DNA of 53,041 bases, taken from IMG/VR virus record IMGVR_UViG_3300009496_000011, positions 1 through 53,041 of that record; one strand, written 5' to 3'. Every line of letters begins with the position of its first letter. Positions within the stretch are counted from its first letter, which is position 1. A program made the translations under genes and the position numbers. Below, piece after piece: positions 7,321 through 16,797 of this stretch. The stretch is from a virus. The notes beneath the pieces were generated by a model. It was not told the origin of the DNA, made no database searches, and was given only the letters and a program-made list of their open reading frames with translations.

Positions 7321-9051
7321 ATGGCATTTAAACTACAATCAACAGTATCTACAGCGCCTCCTTCGTTCATCTACGTTGATGATGAAACCGGTGAAAAAAA
7401 GGTGACTAGGGCATTGCTTCCAGAAGAAGACGCTGGTAATCCTCCACAAGCACAAGAGGGCACTCAACAACATGGTAACACTACCTTCGTTGATGGTAAT
7501 AGCCAAAGAAGTCGTTACGGTAACACACAGGTTCAGAGTAGAATGTACGACGCTCCAGAAGGTGACTCTAGGGGTAAAGTAGCAGATGGCGGTGGAATCA
7601 ACAGTGGAACTGCTGTTAGATCTCTTTTTAATAAATGGGCACTTATGTCTTATAAGGGCATGCCAGGCCTGTCTGGAGAGTCTAAAGGTAACGATGTTTC
7701 AAGTCGTTATAACCGTGTTGTTAATCAGAATCCTGTTATTCTAGAGCCAACTGCAAGAAATATTGTAACTTATTCTAAAGAGCTTGAATCAATGGCCTTT
7801 AAGTACGACTTTTCTGATTTTATACAGGCTGAACACTATGGTCAAATTTCTAATAGCTATCTGATAACGCTAAGACGTTTTTCTTATCCTATTGCAGATG
7901 ATATTATCAATCCAAAGCAAGTTGGCCCAGACGGTTCGCTAGTTGATTCTAGTCAACCTGATCTAGCAAGAGCTGTTACATGGATGAGTCCGGCATTAGG
8001 TAATGACTTAAAAGAAATTTTAAAGTTTAGCACTAAGATTAACTGGCAAGAGATTGAATCTGAGATTCAGACAGTTCAGGGTAACGCTAAAAGTAGAGGT
8101 AAGCTTGGAGGTATGATTGACGGTAACCCTCTTTTTCAGGCTTTTGAGAATGGTGCTAATGGTTTCGGAGCAGATCAAACACAGCGTGCAAACGACAGAG
8201 GCGCCGGTTATGATCCGTTAAAAGAAACATATCCAAACACTGTCTTTGGTGCATATAACGTAATAAAAAAGGTTTTAGCTAGAGACAAGGGTATTGAATT
8301 TGCACAAGAGTTTAAATTGACATTCCACTATGACTTAAAAGGCTATCGAAATACTAGTCCTAAAGTTGCATTTATGGACACTATGTCTAATATCTTAGCC
8401 TTAACCTATAACAATGCTCCTTTCTGGGGTGGTGCCGTTAGGTATACCGGTAGTGGTTCATTAGGTAAACCATTTGGCGACTATAATAAACTAAAGAGCG
8501 GTGACTATGCTGGCTTTTTAAAGGGCGTTGGTAAACAGCTTAGTGATACACTTAGCAATGGATTCAACGATATTAAAGGCGCTTTGAAAAGTGGTAATTT
8601 AGGTGACTCTAAGGTTCTAGATAATATTATTGGTGGTGGTTTGATGAAATTAATGAATGGACCTCAAGGTGGTCAAGTTATTAACGCACTACTTACTGGA
8701 GATCCAACAGGACAGTGGCACCTAACAATCGGTAACCCGATGAATCCAATCATGATGATCGGTAACCTTGCATGTACTGACTCGGCTGTTTCATTCGAAG
8801 GCCCGTTAGGCTATGAAGATTTTCCTTCTAAAATGAAGGTAGAAATTACGCTTAAACCAGCAAGGCCAAGAGATAAAGGTGAGATTGAGAGTATGTTTAA
8901 CGCAGGTAGAGGCAGACTGTATCTGCAACCAGATGGTGGTAGAGGTTTAGACGATATTGTAGATGTATCTGCATATGGAAATAAAGATAGAAGGGCACAA
9001 GGCTATAATGAGGATTCATTTAGAAAAGTGTCTGATATGTCAGCTGGTTAA
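7321..9051 (+). CDS. Virion structural protein, possible tail-tube/baseplate junction
   Basis: A 576-residue protein. The C-terminal third contains WHLTIGNPMNPIMMIGNL, then FPSKMKVEITLKPARPRDKGEIESMF, a pattern resembling tail-tube initiator or baseplate-cap proteins of large myophages (T4 gp48/gp54 are the functional analogues). The N-terminal 100 residues are disordered and rich in Gly, Gln and Asn. Standing directly before the gp53-, gp27- and gp5-like genes supports a central baseplate role. The exact T4 equivalent is uncertain. Confidence 0.6.
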   Translation: MAFKLQSTVSTAPPSFIYVDDETGEKKVTRALLPEEDAGNPPQAQEGTQQHGNTTFVDGNSQRSRYGNTQVQSRMYDAPEGDSRGKVADGGGINSGTAVRSLFNKWALMSYKGMPGLSGESKGNDVSSRYNRVVNQNPVILEPTARNIVTYSKELESMAFKYDFSDFIQAEHYGQISNSYLITLRRFSYPIADDIINPKQVGPDGSLVDSSQPDLARAVTWMSPALGNDLKEILKFSTKINWQEIESEIQTVQGNAKSRGKLGGMIDGNPLFQAFENGANGFGADQTQRANDRGAGYDPLKETYPNTVFGAYNVIKKVLARDKGIEFAQEFKLTFHYDLKGYRNTSPKVAFMDTMSNILALTYNNAPFWGGAVRYTGSGSLGKPFGDYNKLKSGDYAGFLKGVGKQLSDTLSNGFNDIKGALKSGNLGDSKVLDNIIGGGLMKLMNGPQGGQVINALLTGDPTGQWHLTIGNPMNPIMMIGNLACTDSAVSFEGPLGYEDFPSKMKVEITLKPARPRDKGEIESMFNAGRGRLYLQPDGGRGLDDIVDVSAYGNKDRRAQGYNEDSFRKVSDMSAG

Positions 9052-9056
9052 TTATT

Positions 9057-10007
9057 ATGAATTTTAAGACGTTAATAAATAAAACTTCGGATCGTGTTAG
9101 ATTAATACTGACTCAGCCTACAATGATGTTTCGTGATAAGGAGACTATACTCTTACTAAACGAAGAACACGTGGTTGATGCAGATGAATCTGCTAGACCG
9201 GATCTAATAGCACTACAGTATTATGGCAATCAGTCAATGACTGATGTTATCCTGAAGTGGAATGGCATCTCTGATCCATTTGCACTAAACGAAGGTGATA
9301 TACTAGAGATCCCTGCTGCTAACGTACCTTTCTTTAAGCTAGATCGACCAAAGGAGTTTGAAGAAAACCCAGTCAAACAACAGTTTGTTGATGGTAAACG
9401 TTTAAGTAAAAAGGATCAGCGCAGACTTGATGCCTTGAAGAAGAAATACGGCAAAGAAAACCTTTTACCGCCTAATGTTATTCCAGTCGGTAAGAAGAAT
9501 TACGAATATGTTGGCACTAAAATTGTAATGGGTGCTCAAGTACAAACTGACCCAGTGGTTGATGCTATTAACAGAGATATAGATGAAGGAGACTTAGACA
9601 TTACCGACTTCGATACTGTTGCAATTACGATCGGTGGTGAGAACATTGGTGCCGAGTTTGAAAAGATACCGGGTGGTGCATGGACTTGGGCTAGTACGGT
9701 CTGGTTACCTGTTAACCCGGATGTTGCACAAGAAGTTGCAGGCTCACTCTACGGTGAATATGGAGATCCGAACGGTTCTATACAAGGTAGCTTTGAAAGT
9801 CAGCTCTATTTTGATAAATTAAGAAATGGTGGCGATGGAAATGGCACTGGTGATGGAAATGGCACTGGTGATGGAAATGGCACTAGCGGTACTTCAGCAG
9901 ACGAGACTGGAGATAACCAAAACGATGGCGGAAATCCAGCAGGTGGTAATAACTCGAATAATGGCACAAGTGGCACCAGTGGTAGTACAGGTCCATGTGG
10001 TCAATAA
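9057..10007 (+). CDS. 53: Baseplate wedge protein gp53-like (LysM-like)
   Basis: A 316-residue protein. The first 100 residues fit the gp53/LysM pattern: LIALQYYGNQSMTDVILKWNGISDP followed by LNEGDILEIP, meaning a 'YG-x-x-x-x-W-x-I-x-x-x-N-x-I-x-D-P' core and a typical LysM end. In T4, gp53 joins wedges around the hub. The C-terminal 60 residues are low-complexity Gly/Asn/Thr, partly from an 18-bp tandem repeat, and end in GSTGPCGQ. That extension is not expected in T4 gp53. Confidence 0.7.
   Translation: MNFKTLINKTSDRVRLILTQPTMMFRDKETILLLNEEHVVDADESARPDLIALQYYGNQSMTDVILKWNGISDPFALNEGDILEIPAANVPFFKLDRPKEFEENPVKQQFVDGKRLSKKDQRRLDALKKKYGKENLLPPNVIPVGKKNYEYVGTKIVMGAQVQTDPVVDAINRDIDEGDLDITDFDTVAITIGGENIGAEFEKIPGGAWTWASTVWLPVNPDVAQEVAGSLYGEYGDPNGSIQGSFESQLYFDKLRNGGDGNGTGDGNGTGDGNGTSGTSADETGDNQNDGGNPAGGNNSNNGTSGTSGSTGPCGQ
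9831..9884 (+). repeat. Three 18-bp tandem repeats encoding GDGNGT
   Basis: Units ggtgatggaaatggcact at 9831-9848 (one mismatch), 9849-9866 and 9867-9884. They form a flexible Gly/Asn linker in the gp53-like protein. Because each unit is six codons, copy number can change without a frameshift. Confidence 0.95.
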
Positions 10008-10013
10008 TAAATT

Positions 10014-11525
10014 ATGAATCTAGACAATAACATATTAGCAGTTGTTGAACCTGCGATTATGCCAACTCCGATCGAAGTTGAAGGTGTAGGTGAATCTGAA
10101 GGTGGTGATAGACAGACTAAGGCGATTGGTGTTGACGTGCCTCTGATAGTTTTAAATAACTATCAGTTTCAGCAAAAGGACATACAGAGTTTTTTCTTAG
10201 ACAATTCAGGTGTTTTACCTAGAGTAACTGTTAGAGTTGCTGATGCGAAGAACACGTTTAGCGTTGACTCGTTCCCAAGAGACGGTGACTGTTTAACTAT
10301 TTTAATGAACAGTAAAAACTCATCTACGTTTAAGAGTATTCACATGGACTTTGACATCGTTAACATTACAACAAAACAGGCAGTTGAAGGCGAGCTAAGT
10401 ACTATTACAGTAGATGGTGTTGCTAAAGTGCCTAGATTTTACAGCGAAGAGTGTAGAAGCTTTGATGCTGCTAGCTCACTAGACCACCTAGAAGGAGTTG
10501 CAAGAGATTTAGAACTTGGCCTGGCTACAAATATCGATGCTACCGATGATGTACAGATAAGACTACAGGCTTATACATCAACCCATGATTTTATTAAGGA
10601 TACGGTGGATACTTCTTATATCTCAGATGATTCCTTTCAAAGATTTTATATAGATCAATATTATTATCTGACTTATATTGACATTAACCGTGTTTTTAAT
10701 TCCCCTAATCCACCGTTAGAAGATTTACAGGCTTCATTAGCTTCACTAACAGGCTCTTTAGGGGAAGAGGGTGATTCGGAAGAAGGTGCAGATGATTATG
10801 AAGCACCGCTTATGTTAACTAACAAGAAGGAGACTAAGGGTTTTAACCAATTTATCCATAAGTATCAACTTCTTAATAACTCAAGTGAAATTAGCAATCT
10901 AAACGGCTATACAAGAGACGTCATGATCTACGATAATAATTCTGAAGCTGGTGATAGACTACAAGAGTTTACAATTGAGGCATTGACCTCAGAAGAGCTA
11001 CTAGACTATGAAGAACCTCTTAAGGGTCGTAGAAATGAAGATCGATATGATACTCATAAAAAGCACAAGTACATCGGTAGACAAGATGTTGGTGAGGGTG
11101 ACCTAGGTAACGTACACCCTAGTTCTAACTTTTCAAAACTACATCAAGTTCAAAATTTAGCAGAGATTGGAAAATTAAAACTAAAAATAACACTTGACTC
11201 TTTTAATCCTTCTATCTATAAATACCAGAAGATACCTGTACTTATATTTGAGTATAAGAAAGAGCGTGTTGAAGCTATTCTAAAACAGAATAAGTTTTTA
11301 GAAGAGCAGGGCTTCTCAGATAAAGTAATGGGGCTTGATGCTGCTAAACAGGATGAAGATAACCCAGATGCAAGACCCGACCAGGTTCTTAACAGGTTCT
11401 TAAGCGGCTTTTATGTGATTGAGAACATTGACTATAGGTTTAAAATGGCCGGTGGTAAATTAACACAAGAAGTTACCTTAATCAGAAGAGAATGGCCAGG
11501 TGGATTAACTAACTATCCTGATTAA
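10014..11525 (+). CDS. Probable baseplate hub protein, gp27/gpD-like
   Basis: A 503-residue protein. Early features such as FFLDNSGVLPRVTVRVAD, then FPRDGDCLTIL and later QRFYIDQYYYLTYIDINRVF, fit the beta-rich hub fold used by T4 gp27 and P2 gpD, which forms the trimeric ring under the tail tube and carries the spike. The region around residues 237-262 is acidic and probably a loop. It lies between the gp53-like gene and, two genes on, the gp5-like gene. The call is fold-level and rests partly on gene order. Confidence 0.55.
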   Translation: MNLDNNILAVVEPAIMPTPIEVEGVGESEGGDRQTKAIGVDVPLIVLNNYQFQQKDIQSFFLDNSGVLPRVTVRVADAKNTFSVDSFPRDGDCLTILMNSKNSSTFKSIHMDFDIVNITTKQAVEGELSTITVDGVAKVPRFYSEECRSFDAASSLDHLEGVARDLELGLATNIDATDDVQIRLQAYTSTHDFIKDTVDTSYISDDSFQRFYIDQYYYLTYIDINRVFNSPNPPLEDLQASLASLTGSLGEEGDSEEGADDYEAPLMLTNKKETKGFNQFIHKYQLLNNSSEISNLNGYTRDVMIYDNNSEAGDRLQEFTIEALTSEELLDYEEPLKGRRNEDRYDTHKKHKYIGRQDVGEGDLGNVHPSSNFSKLHQVQNLAEIGKLKLKITLDSFNPSIYKYQKIPVLIFEYKKERVEAILKQNKFLEEQGFSDKVMGLDAAKQDEDNPDARPDQVLNRFLSGFYVIENIDYRFKMAGGKLTQEVTLIRREWPGGLTNYPD

Positions 11526-11540
11526 TAAAATATATAGTAT

Positions 11541-12878
11541 ATGGCAGACTTTAAAACAATAAATGAATTTAGAAAGACTACTCAATTAAGGAAGATCAAT
11601 GAGGATCCTACTTACTTGAGCTTTTTCTTTTTGTTTAACGGTGGTGATAGACAGAATTCGCCTTTATTATCCGGTACTGCTGAAGACTATTTAAGAAATG
11701 TAGTAGGTGATAACGACCGTGCTGATAGATTAAAGAAGTTTATTGATCTACTAAGAAGGATAAACGCCGAACTACCTTGGTTCTGGCAGAGCGTCAGTGG
11801 TTTAGAAGCTACTAGACAGTATGGTAACCTTGAAGAACCTTTTTGGGGAGCTAATAAGCCAAAGATAGAGATTGAATGTTTAGAGAATATTGAACTTACA
11901 GGAGCTGCACTTATTGACTTATATAAAAGAGCAGCCTTTGATTTTAGTAGATGGATAGAAGTTATACCTGAGAATTTACGTCATTTTGAGATGATGGTGT
12001 TTGTGACTGAGGTTAGAACATTTCAACAGAAAAAATCTGATGCTGTAAAAGATTCTAAAGGTAATTATGGCCTCTACGGCGACTCAACCTTAAACGTGTC
12101 AGATACTGCAGTTAACACAGAGATGTCAGTTGACGCCAAACCTATTTTTGTAGTTAAGCTTGGACATTGTCAGTTTGACATTGATTCTACAAGTGATCTT
12201 TTTGCAGATCTCTCTAAAAATCCTGACATGGCAAAAACAAAAATAGGTATCTTTTGGAAAACTGTAGAACAAATGAACCAGGTTTACGGCTCTAATCTAA
12301 ATGCTAATCTTGACAACACGTTAGTTCTAGAAAAGACACCAAGCAACATAGAGCCTAACAATCCATTTAACCCAGACAGTGATGCAAGAAAGATTGGCGT
12401 AGATCTTGGAAACGATACTATTAACCCAATCGATAAAATTAAACAGAAAGCTAAGGATAAAGCTAGCGGTGCAGTTGAAAACGTGACTAACGTCTTTGAT
12501 GGTCTACCGGGTGGTGAAGGCAGTCTGGGCAATGCTCACGGAGCTTTCTTAACAGGTACTCTAGGCAATCTTGCTAATTCTGTTACAGAATCTTTATTAG
12601 CCAGACTCTTACTAGGTAACGTGCATGGCTTAAATGCAGCATCAACAATACAGGATGCTATTAATACAGCTAGCTTAAATGGTATTTTAAATGCAGCAGG
12701 TCAACTTTTCGGTCAACTCAACTTTAATAATACAGGTGCTGGTGGTAATATATCGCCTAAAAAGGTCTATCCAGAAAATGCGATAGATAGTTCACAAGGA
12801 CCAATTAACGAAAGAATACACGAGCCGGGAGTAGACAGTAGTCCAGATGGCAACTTAAACCAGAACGTACATGAATAA
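11541..12878 (+). CDS. Tail/baseplate structural protein
   Basis: A 445-residue protein. Residues 30-170 include LPWFWQSVSGLE and ENLRHFEMMVFVTEVRTF, patterns similar to tail-tube-type beta domains of baseplate cap proteins. The C-terminal 150 residues are Gly/Ala/Asn-rich with two related pieces, LGNAHGAFL and LGNVHGLNA. It overlaps the gp5-like gene by 8 bp. A role in the hub or tube base is inferred from position. Confidence 0.55.
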   Translation: MADFKTINEFRKTTQLRKINEDPTYLSFFFLFNGGDRQNSPLLSGTAEDYLRNVVGDNDRADRLKKFIDLLRRINAELPWFWQSVSGLEATRQYGNLEEPFWGANKPKIEIECLENIELTGAALIDLYKRAAFDFSRWIEVIPENLRHFEMMVFVTEVRTFQQKKSDAVKDSKGNYGLYGDSTLNVSDTAVNTEMSVDAKPIFVVKLGHCQFDIDSTSDLFADLSKNPDMAKTKIGIFWKTVEQMNQVYGSNLNANLDNTLVLEKTPSNIEPNNPFNPDSDARKIGVDLGNDTINPIDKIKQKAKDKASGAVENVTNVFDGLPGGEGSLGNAHGAFLTGTLGNLANSVTESLLARLLLGNVHGLNAASTIQDAINTASLNGILNAAGQLFGQLNFNNTGAGGNISPKKVYPENAIDSSQGPINERIHEPGVDSSPDGNLNQNVHE

Positions 12879-13587
12879 CAATGAACTTTATAGAGATAAT
12901 CTTAGAGATGCGCATTGGCTTGGTGAAGTTGTGGTTAATGAAGACCCACTTCTAAAAGGCAGATGTCGTGTCAAAGTCTTTGGTAAATTTGACCAGTTAA
13001 CAGACGATGCTATCCCATGGGCAACACCAATGAATAGAGACGCTGTGGGTTCACACCATGTACCTAGAGTTGGTGACATTGTAGCCGTGCGTTTTGACAA
13101 CGGCAACATCTATCACCCAGAATACTGGTTCCAAGTAGATCAGAATGATGATCTTAAGACTGACGTTCTTGAGGCCTCAGACGCACCACAGGACGTTATA
13201 AGTTTAGTCTATGATGCCGAAAGAAATTTAAGGATATATCACTCACCGGAAGATGGTCTTGTGATTACGCGTGGCTCTGGAGCCAAAGAGAGGCCGATGA
13301 TTCAGATCGACGAAGAGGGTTTTATTAAGATCTCAACTGATGCTAAGATGTTCTTAGACTGCGGTGACATTTTTATCTCAAATGAAGGTGAAGGTGGAGC
13401 AGATGAGACTGAACCTGCGGTACGTGGTCAATCCTTACAAGACTGGTTGCAAAAACTATTGGATGACTACAATACACACATCCACCCAACCGGAGTTGGT
13501 CCTAGCGGCCCACCAATGCCACCTACACCAGTTACAGTTGCAGATCTAACAGCTACTCATATTAACTATCAACAAAAGAATAAGTAA
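12871..13587 (+). CDS. 5: Baseplate spike protein gp5/gpV-like, without lysozyme domain
   Basis: A 238-residue spike protein. Residues about 15-110 form the OB fold (WLGEVVVNEDPLLKGRCRVKVFG, then PRVGDIVAVRF and PEYWFQV). The rest is beta-rich and ends with RGQSLQDWLQKLLDDYNTHIHPTG and a Pro-rich tail, as in gpV/gp5 C-termini. The His-x-His may coordinate metal at the tip, as known for P2-type spikes. T4 gp5 has a lysozyme domain between OB fold and helix; there is none here. Coupled by TAATG to the next gene. Confidence 0.85.
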   Translation: MNNNELYRDNLRDAHWLGEVVVNEDPLLKGRCRVKVFGKFDQLTDDAIPWATPMNRDAVGSHHVPRVGDIVAVRFDNGNIYHPEYWFQVDQNDDLKTDVLEASDAPQDVISLVYDAERNLRIYHSPEDGLVITRGSGAKERPMIQIDEEGFIKISTDAKMFLDCGDIFISNEGEGGADETEPAVRGQSLQDWLQKLLDDYNTHIHPTGVGPSGPPMPPTPVTVADLTATHINYQQKNK

Positions 13588-15413
13588 TGCCAGCACTATG
13601 GCCTAAATTCATAACAGACGTTAGTAGTTACATTGCGAACGGCGATGCAAATCCTGGTGGACCAGGAGTTCTAAAGGGTCAAGATCGACCAGGCGCTGAG
13701 ATTAACGCTAACTTTAACGTTAAAACATATGTACCACTTGTAACACCAAGTGGCCGCAGGAATTTTGGTGAAGCCTTAGCTGGCTTCTATTTAGATGCAC
13801 TTAAGACTGCACAAACTCCATTTGGTGCAACACACACTCAATCACCAGCAGCACAAATCTTTATTAAAGCCTACGGTGAAATCTTTGAGCAGATCTTTAG
13901 AAATGGTGAACCTTATTTAGTAGATCAGAAAGACGCAGACGGCAATGTTACAGAACAGGGCAAAGAATCTCTTGAGCCTTATGATGAAATGTCAACTGAG
14001 ATTCCAGACCCACCGACTGAAGAAGAACTAGAAGCCGAACGCGAGAAGAAGTTCTGTCAGTTCTTAGAAGAAGAAGGGTCAAGGCTCTACACTTTCTCTT
14101 ATTTCGAGTTTCACTATATTGAGCCCAGCGACACACGGGCTCAGATTGAAGATATGTTTGCGAACAGGCTCTTACAACAGTTTGAGAAAATAAGCAGTCC
14201 AAACGAACGCTGGAGTTTCTTTGAATGGGTTTCATCTTTAGGTAAAAGAGAATACCTAGGCTATAACTTTAGCGGGGTTAATTTAGGCAGTGGCTTTAGT
14301 GCACCGTATATTAACGTACATAACAATGTTAAAACAGGAATTGCAGCTGCTGGTTATAACTGGCAAACGTTGATTGATAACGTTTCAAACAAAGTAAGAA
14401 ATGCTATTATGGCGGCACATCCTGTTGATATTTCTAGCTGGTATAGTGCTTTTGCTAATGTTGTAAATATCGATACTATCGACTCTGCAATTAAAAGACC
14501 TGCTGTTAATCCAATTCAAAAACCATGGCCCTTTGGAAATGATAGGCCAGAAAAGGAATTGAACCCAAAACGTATCCAAGTTTCTTATAATAGAGAATCT
14601 CCTAGTGAAAGGCCTAAAATATTGACAGATGCTGTTGTTGCCTTCTTTTCATGGAGACCAGATGTAAGAGTTTACTTACCATCTACCTTTACAGCTGGTA
14701 GTATTGATGCTTCTTCATTTACAGAGACATTAGCCGATGGTACACAAAGAATCCTAAGTAGATGGCAGAAAACACCGCTACATGTAGTATCAACATATGT
14801 GGTTACTGAATATAAAAATAACTGGGTTAGAACACCAGATCCACAGTTAAGGGCTTTTAACTCAAGTAGCACATTTGCAGACTTTAAAGCTCTTAGCGGT
14901 GGTACTCTATTTGAGTTTGTTAAATGGCAAGGTGAACAGGCTGAAAATAATGCTGCTGCTTGTGAAGAAGCGCCTGTAGATCTACCGTTTGACTACCGTT
15001 GCTATTCAGGTCTATCTATGGACAACGGTCTATTTAATACCGAGGATGGTACAGATCCATGGAAGCAACTTGCTTTAGCTACAATTGCTTATTGGTATAG
15101 TACATTAGTACAGCCTTTTAAGGTTTCGCCATCCGCTCTACCAGCTCTTATTCCAGCTCCACTTGGTGGTCTATACATTCCAATTTATTATGGTAGTGTA
15201 GATCGACTGGCAAATAACTTGAGAAGAGCTATGCACATGGGGCAGACTTTTTCACAAATACCGGCAACGCAGCCGCCGGCCATAGCTGTCGCTTCTGCAC
15301 TTGCAGCTACATATGCTCTACATTTATTAGAGTTTAAATTACTCTACCTTGGTGGTATACCAACACCAATTGGTCCAGTGCCAATGCCAGGTTTTGTGCC
15401 CGTGGTTTTTTAA
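13587..15413 (+). CDS. Structural protein of the hub cluster
   Basis: A 608-residue protein with no recognised enzymatic motif. The N-terminus (MPALWPKFITDVSSYIANG) and the Ala/Pro/Gly-rich hydrophobic C-terminus (residues about 510-608) suggest an assembly protein with a buried tail. Residues 130-160 are acidic. Its start overlaps the gp5-like stop, and it is the last gene before a promoter-like box, so it should be expressed with the spike. Confidence 0.55.
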   Translation: MPALWPKFITDVSSYIANGDANPGGPGVLKGQDRPGAEINANFNVKTYVPLVTPSGRRNFGEALAGFYLDALKTAQTPFGATHTQSPAAQIFIKAYGEIFEQIFRNGEPYLVDQKDADGNVTEQGKESLEPYDEMSTEIPDPPTEEELEAEREKKFCQFLEEEGSRLYTFSYFEFHYIEPSDTRAQIEDMFANRLLQQFEKISSPNERWSFFEWVSSLGKREYLGYNFSGVNLGSGFSAPYINVHNNVKTGIAAAGYNWQTLIDNVSNKVRNAIMAAHPVDISSWYSAFANVVNIDTIDSAIKRPAVNPIQKPWPFGNDRPEKELNPKRIQVSYNRESPSERPKILTDAVVAFFSWRPDVRVYLPSTFTAGSIDASSFTETLADGTQRILSRWQKTPLHVVSTYVVTEYKNNWVRTPDPQLRAFNSSSTFADFKALSGGTLFEFVKWQGEQAENNAAACEEAPVDLPFDYRCYSGLSMDNGLFNTEDGTDPWKQLALATIAYWYSTLVQPFKVSPSALPALIPAPLGGLYIPIYYGSVDRLANNLRRAMHMGQTFSQIPATQPPAIAVASALAATYALHLLEFKLLYLGGIPTPIGPVPMPGFVPVVF

Positions 15414-15425
15414 GAAAATTAAACG

Positions 15426-15436
15426 GATATATAATA
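15426..15436 (+). promoter_or_regulatory. Putative late promoter box GATATATAATA
   Basis: Sits 25 bp upstream of the S1-like gene in the 48-bp gap after the hub cluster. The same 11-mer occurs at 44083 and 48505, in each case just before a new gene group. Confidence 0.6.
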
Positions 15437-15461
15437 TGTTACACCTTTAATATAAAAATAA

Positions 15462-16745
15462 ATGTCAAAAGAAAACAAAAGGACTAGAATCGGATCGGCA
15501 ACCGATAGTCAAAAATTAGGTCAAACACCTGAACAAAACGTCGAATCAAACAACATTTCAGAGGAGCCAAAAAATGAGCATAGTGAATTCTATGATTCAG
15601 ATGGTAATTTTATATGGGAAGCATATGAAGCTACTTGTGTTTCACACACAAGAAAACCTAACCCTCACATTAAAACACAAAAAGGTGACAAAGTTTACTC
15701 TCGAGAAGATTATGCTCAAGAGATGTACGACATGTTACAGAACTCTGAAATCAACAGATCGATTAAATCTAGTGTTAAAATAGGTGAAATCCACGAGGGT
15801 ATTGTTTATGCAGTAACCCAAGATACAATTACAGTTGACATTGGTTACAGAGAATTAATCTATGTGAAAGCCGATAAAGAACCACAGAGTGTCAAAGAAC
15901 TTACACCAGGTGAAGAAACTGCAGTTTTAATTACTAACACTGATAATGCCTTTATCTCAGGTTCTGTTTCAGGCGGTATTAAACAGAAAGTCTTTATGGA
16001 TCTTAGAGACGGTGTTGAATCAGGCAATACTGCTTGGGTAGGTCTTGTTAAGAACATGATTGAAAACGGTGGTTACATTGTTGAAGTACAAGGTATTGAA
16101 TGTTTCATGCCAGGTTCACTTGCGGGTATCAACAAGCTTGCAGACTTTGAGTCTATTGTTGGTGAAGAACTCTATGTGGTACCAGTATCTTTCTCTGCGA
16201 CTAGAGGCACAATAGTTGTTTCACACAGAAAATACTTACAGGCATTAATCCCACAGGAGATTGAGAATATTAAAGAGAATGCCGGTGAAGAAATCACAGG
16301 TAACGTAACAGGAACTGCTAAATACGGAGTCTTCGTTGAATTTAACAGATGTTTGACAGGTATGATTCACAAGAATGATCTAGACCCAGAAACATTCGAG
16401 AAGTTTAAGAAGCGTGAAATTATGCCGGCGGATGAAGTTACCTTTAAAGTAAAGGATGTTATCTCGAACACTAAGATTACTCTAACACAGATCGATAATG
16501 TACAAACTAGCCCATGGGATGATATTACTACAAGGTATAAAATTCCAGCTGTTGTTAAGGCTCAAGTAAAAGCCAAGAAAGACTATGGCCTTTTTGTTAC
16601 AATCGAGGATGGTGTTACTGGACTGCTACACGTCAGTGAACTAGGCGAAGATATAATGAAAGTCTTTAACCCAGGTGATGACATTACAGTCAAGATTACT
16701 CGAATTGAAGAGGAGACCCAGAAGGTCTTTCTTAAATTACCATAA
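15462..16745 (+). CDS. Ribosomal-protein-S1-like RNA-binding protein, four S1 repeats
   Basis: A 427-residue protein with a hydrophilic N-terminus (1-100) and four S1 OB-fold repeats at about 106-170, 188-256, 275-343 and 360-427. The last two are clearest: GNVTGTAKYGVFVEF...GMIHKNDL and AQVKAKKDYGLFVTIEDGVTGLLHVSEL. Bacterial S1 helps mRNA bind the 30S subunit; a phage version could favour phage mRNA lacking Shine-Dalgarno sequences, which is the usual case in this genome. That role is inference. It has its own promoter-like box and sits between structural genes. Confidence 0.88.
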   Translation: MSKENKRTRIGSATDSQKLGQTPEQNVESNNISEEPKNEHSEFYDSDGNFIWEAYEATCVSHTRKPNPHIKTQKGDKVYSREDYAQEMYDMLQNSEINRSIKSSVKIGEIHEGIVYAVTQDTITVDIGYRELIYVKADKEPQSVKELTPGEETAVLITNTDNAFISGSVSGGIKQKVFMDLRDGVESGNTAWVGLVKNMIENGGYIVEVQGIECFMPGSLAGINKLADFESIVGEELYVVPVSFSATRGTIVVSHRKYLQALIPQEIENIKENAGEEITGNVTGTAKYGVFVEFNRCLTGMIHKNDLDPETFEKFKKREIMPADEVTFKVKDVISNTKITLTQIDNVQTSPWDDITTRYKIPAVVKAQVKAKKDYGLFVTIEDGVTGLLHVSELGEDIMKVFNPGDDITVKITRIEEETQKVFLKLP

Positions 16746-16761
16746 GCTACATATTTGAGCC

Positions 16762-16773
16762 GGATATATATCC
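16762..16773 (+). promoter_or_regulatory. Putative late promoter box within a perfect palindrome (GGATATATATCC)
   Basis: A GATATATAT box in the 50-bp gap before the amidoligase-like gene. It forms a perfect 12-bp palindrome. A second perfect 12-bp palindrome, ATCGAGCTCGAT, lies at 16786-16797 and overlaps the ATG. Together they could form a promoter with operator. Confidence 0.5.
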
Positions 16774-16785
16774 AAACAAGAATAT

Positions 16786-16797
16786 ATCGAGCTCGAT
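16786..16797. repeat. Perfect 12-bp palindrome overlapping a start codon
   Basis: ATCGAGCTCGAT, with the start ATG of the next gene at 16796-16798. Perfect two-fold symmetry without a loop favours a protein-binding site over an RNA hairpin. Confidence 0.8.

Noticed and set aside
9826-10017. Open frame translating as Met-Ala-Leu-Val-Glu repeats
   Set aside because: Other-frame reading of the 18-bp repeat in the gp53-like gene; no start context.
11531-11540. TATATAGTAT before the 11541 gene as promoter
   Set aside because: Directly adjoins the ATG, and the gap is only 15 bp within a tight operon.
11541-11580. N-terminus MADFKTINEFRKTT looked like a capsid leader
   Set aside because: Spacing differs, no cleavage-like site follows and the protein fits the tail cluster.
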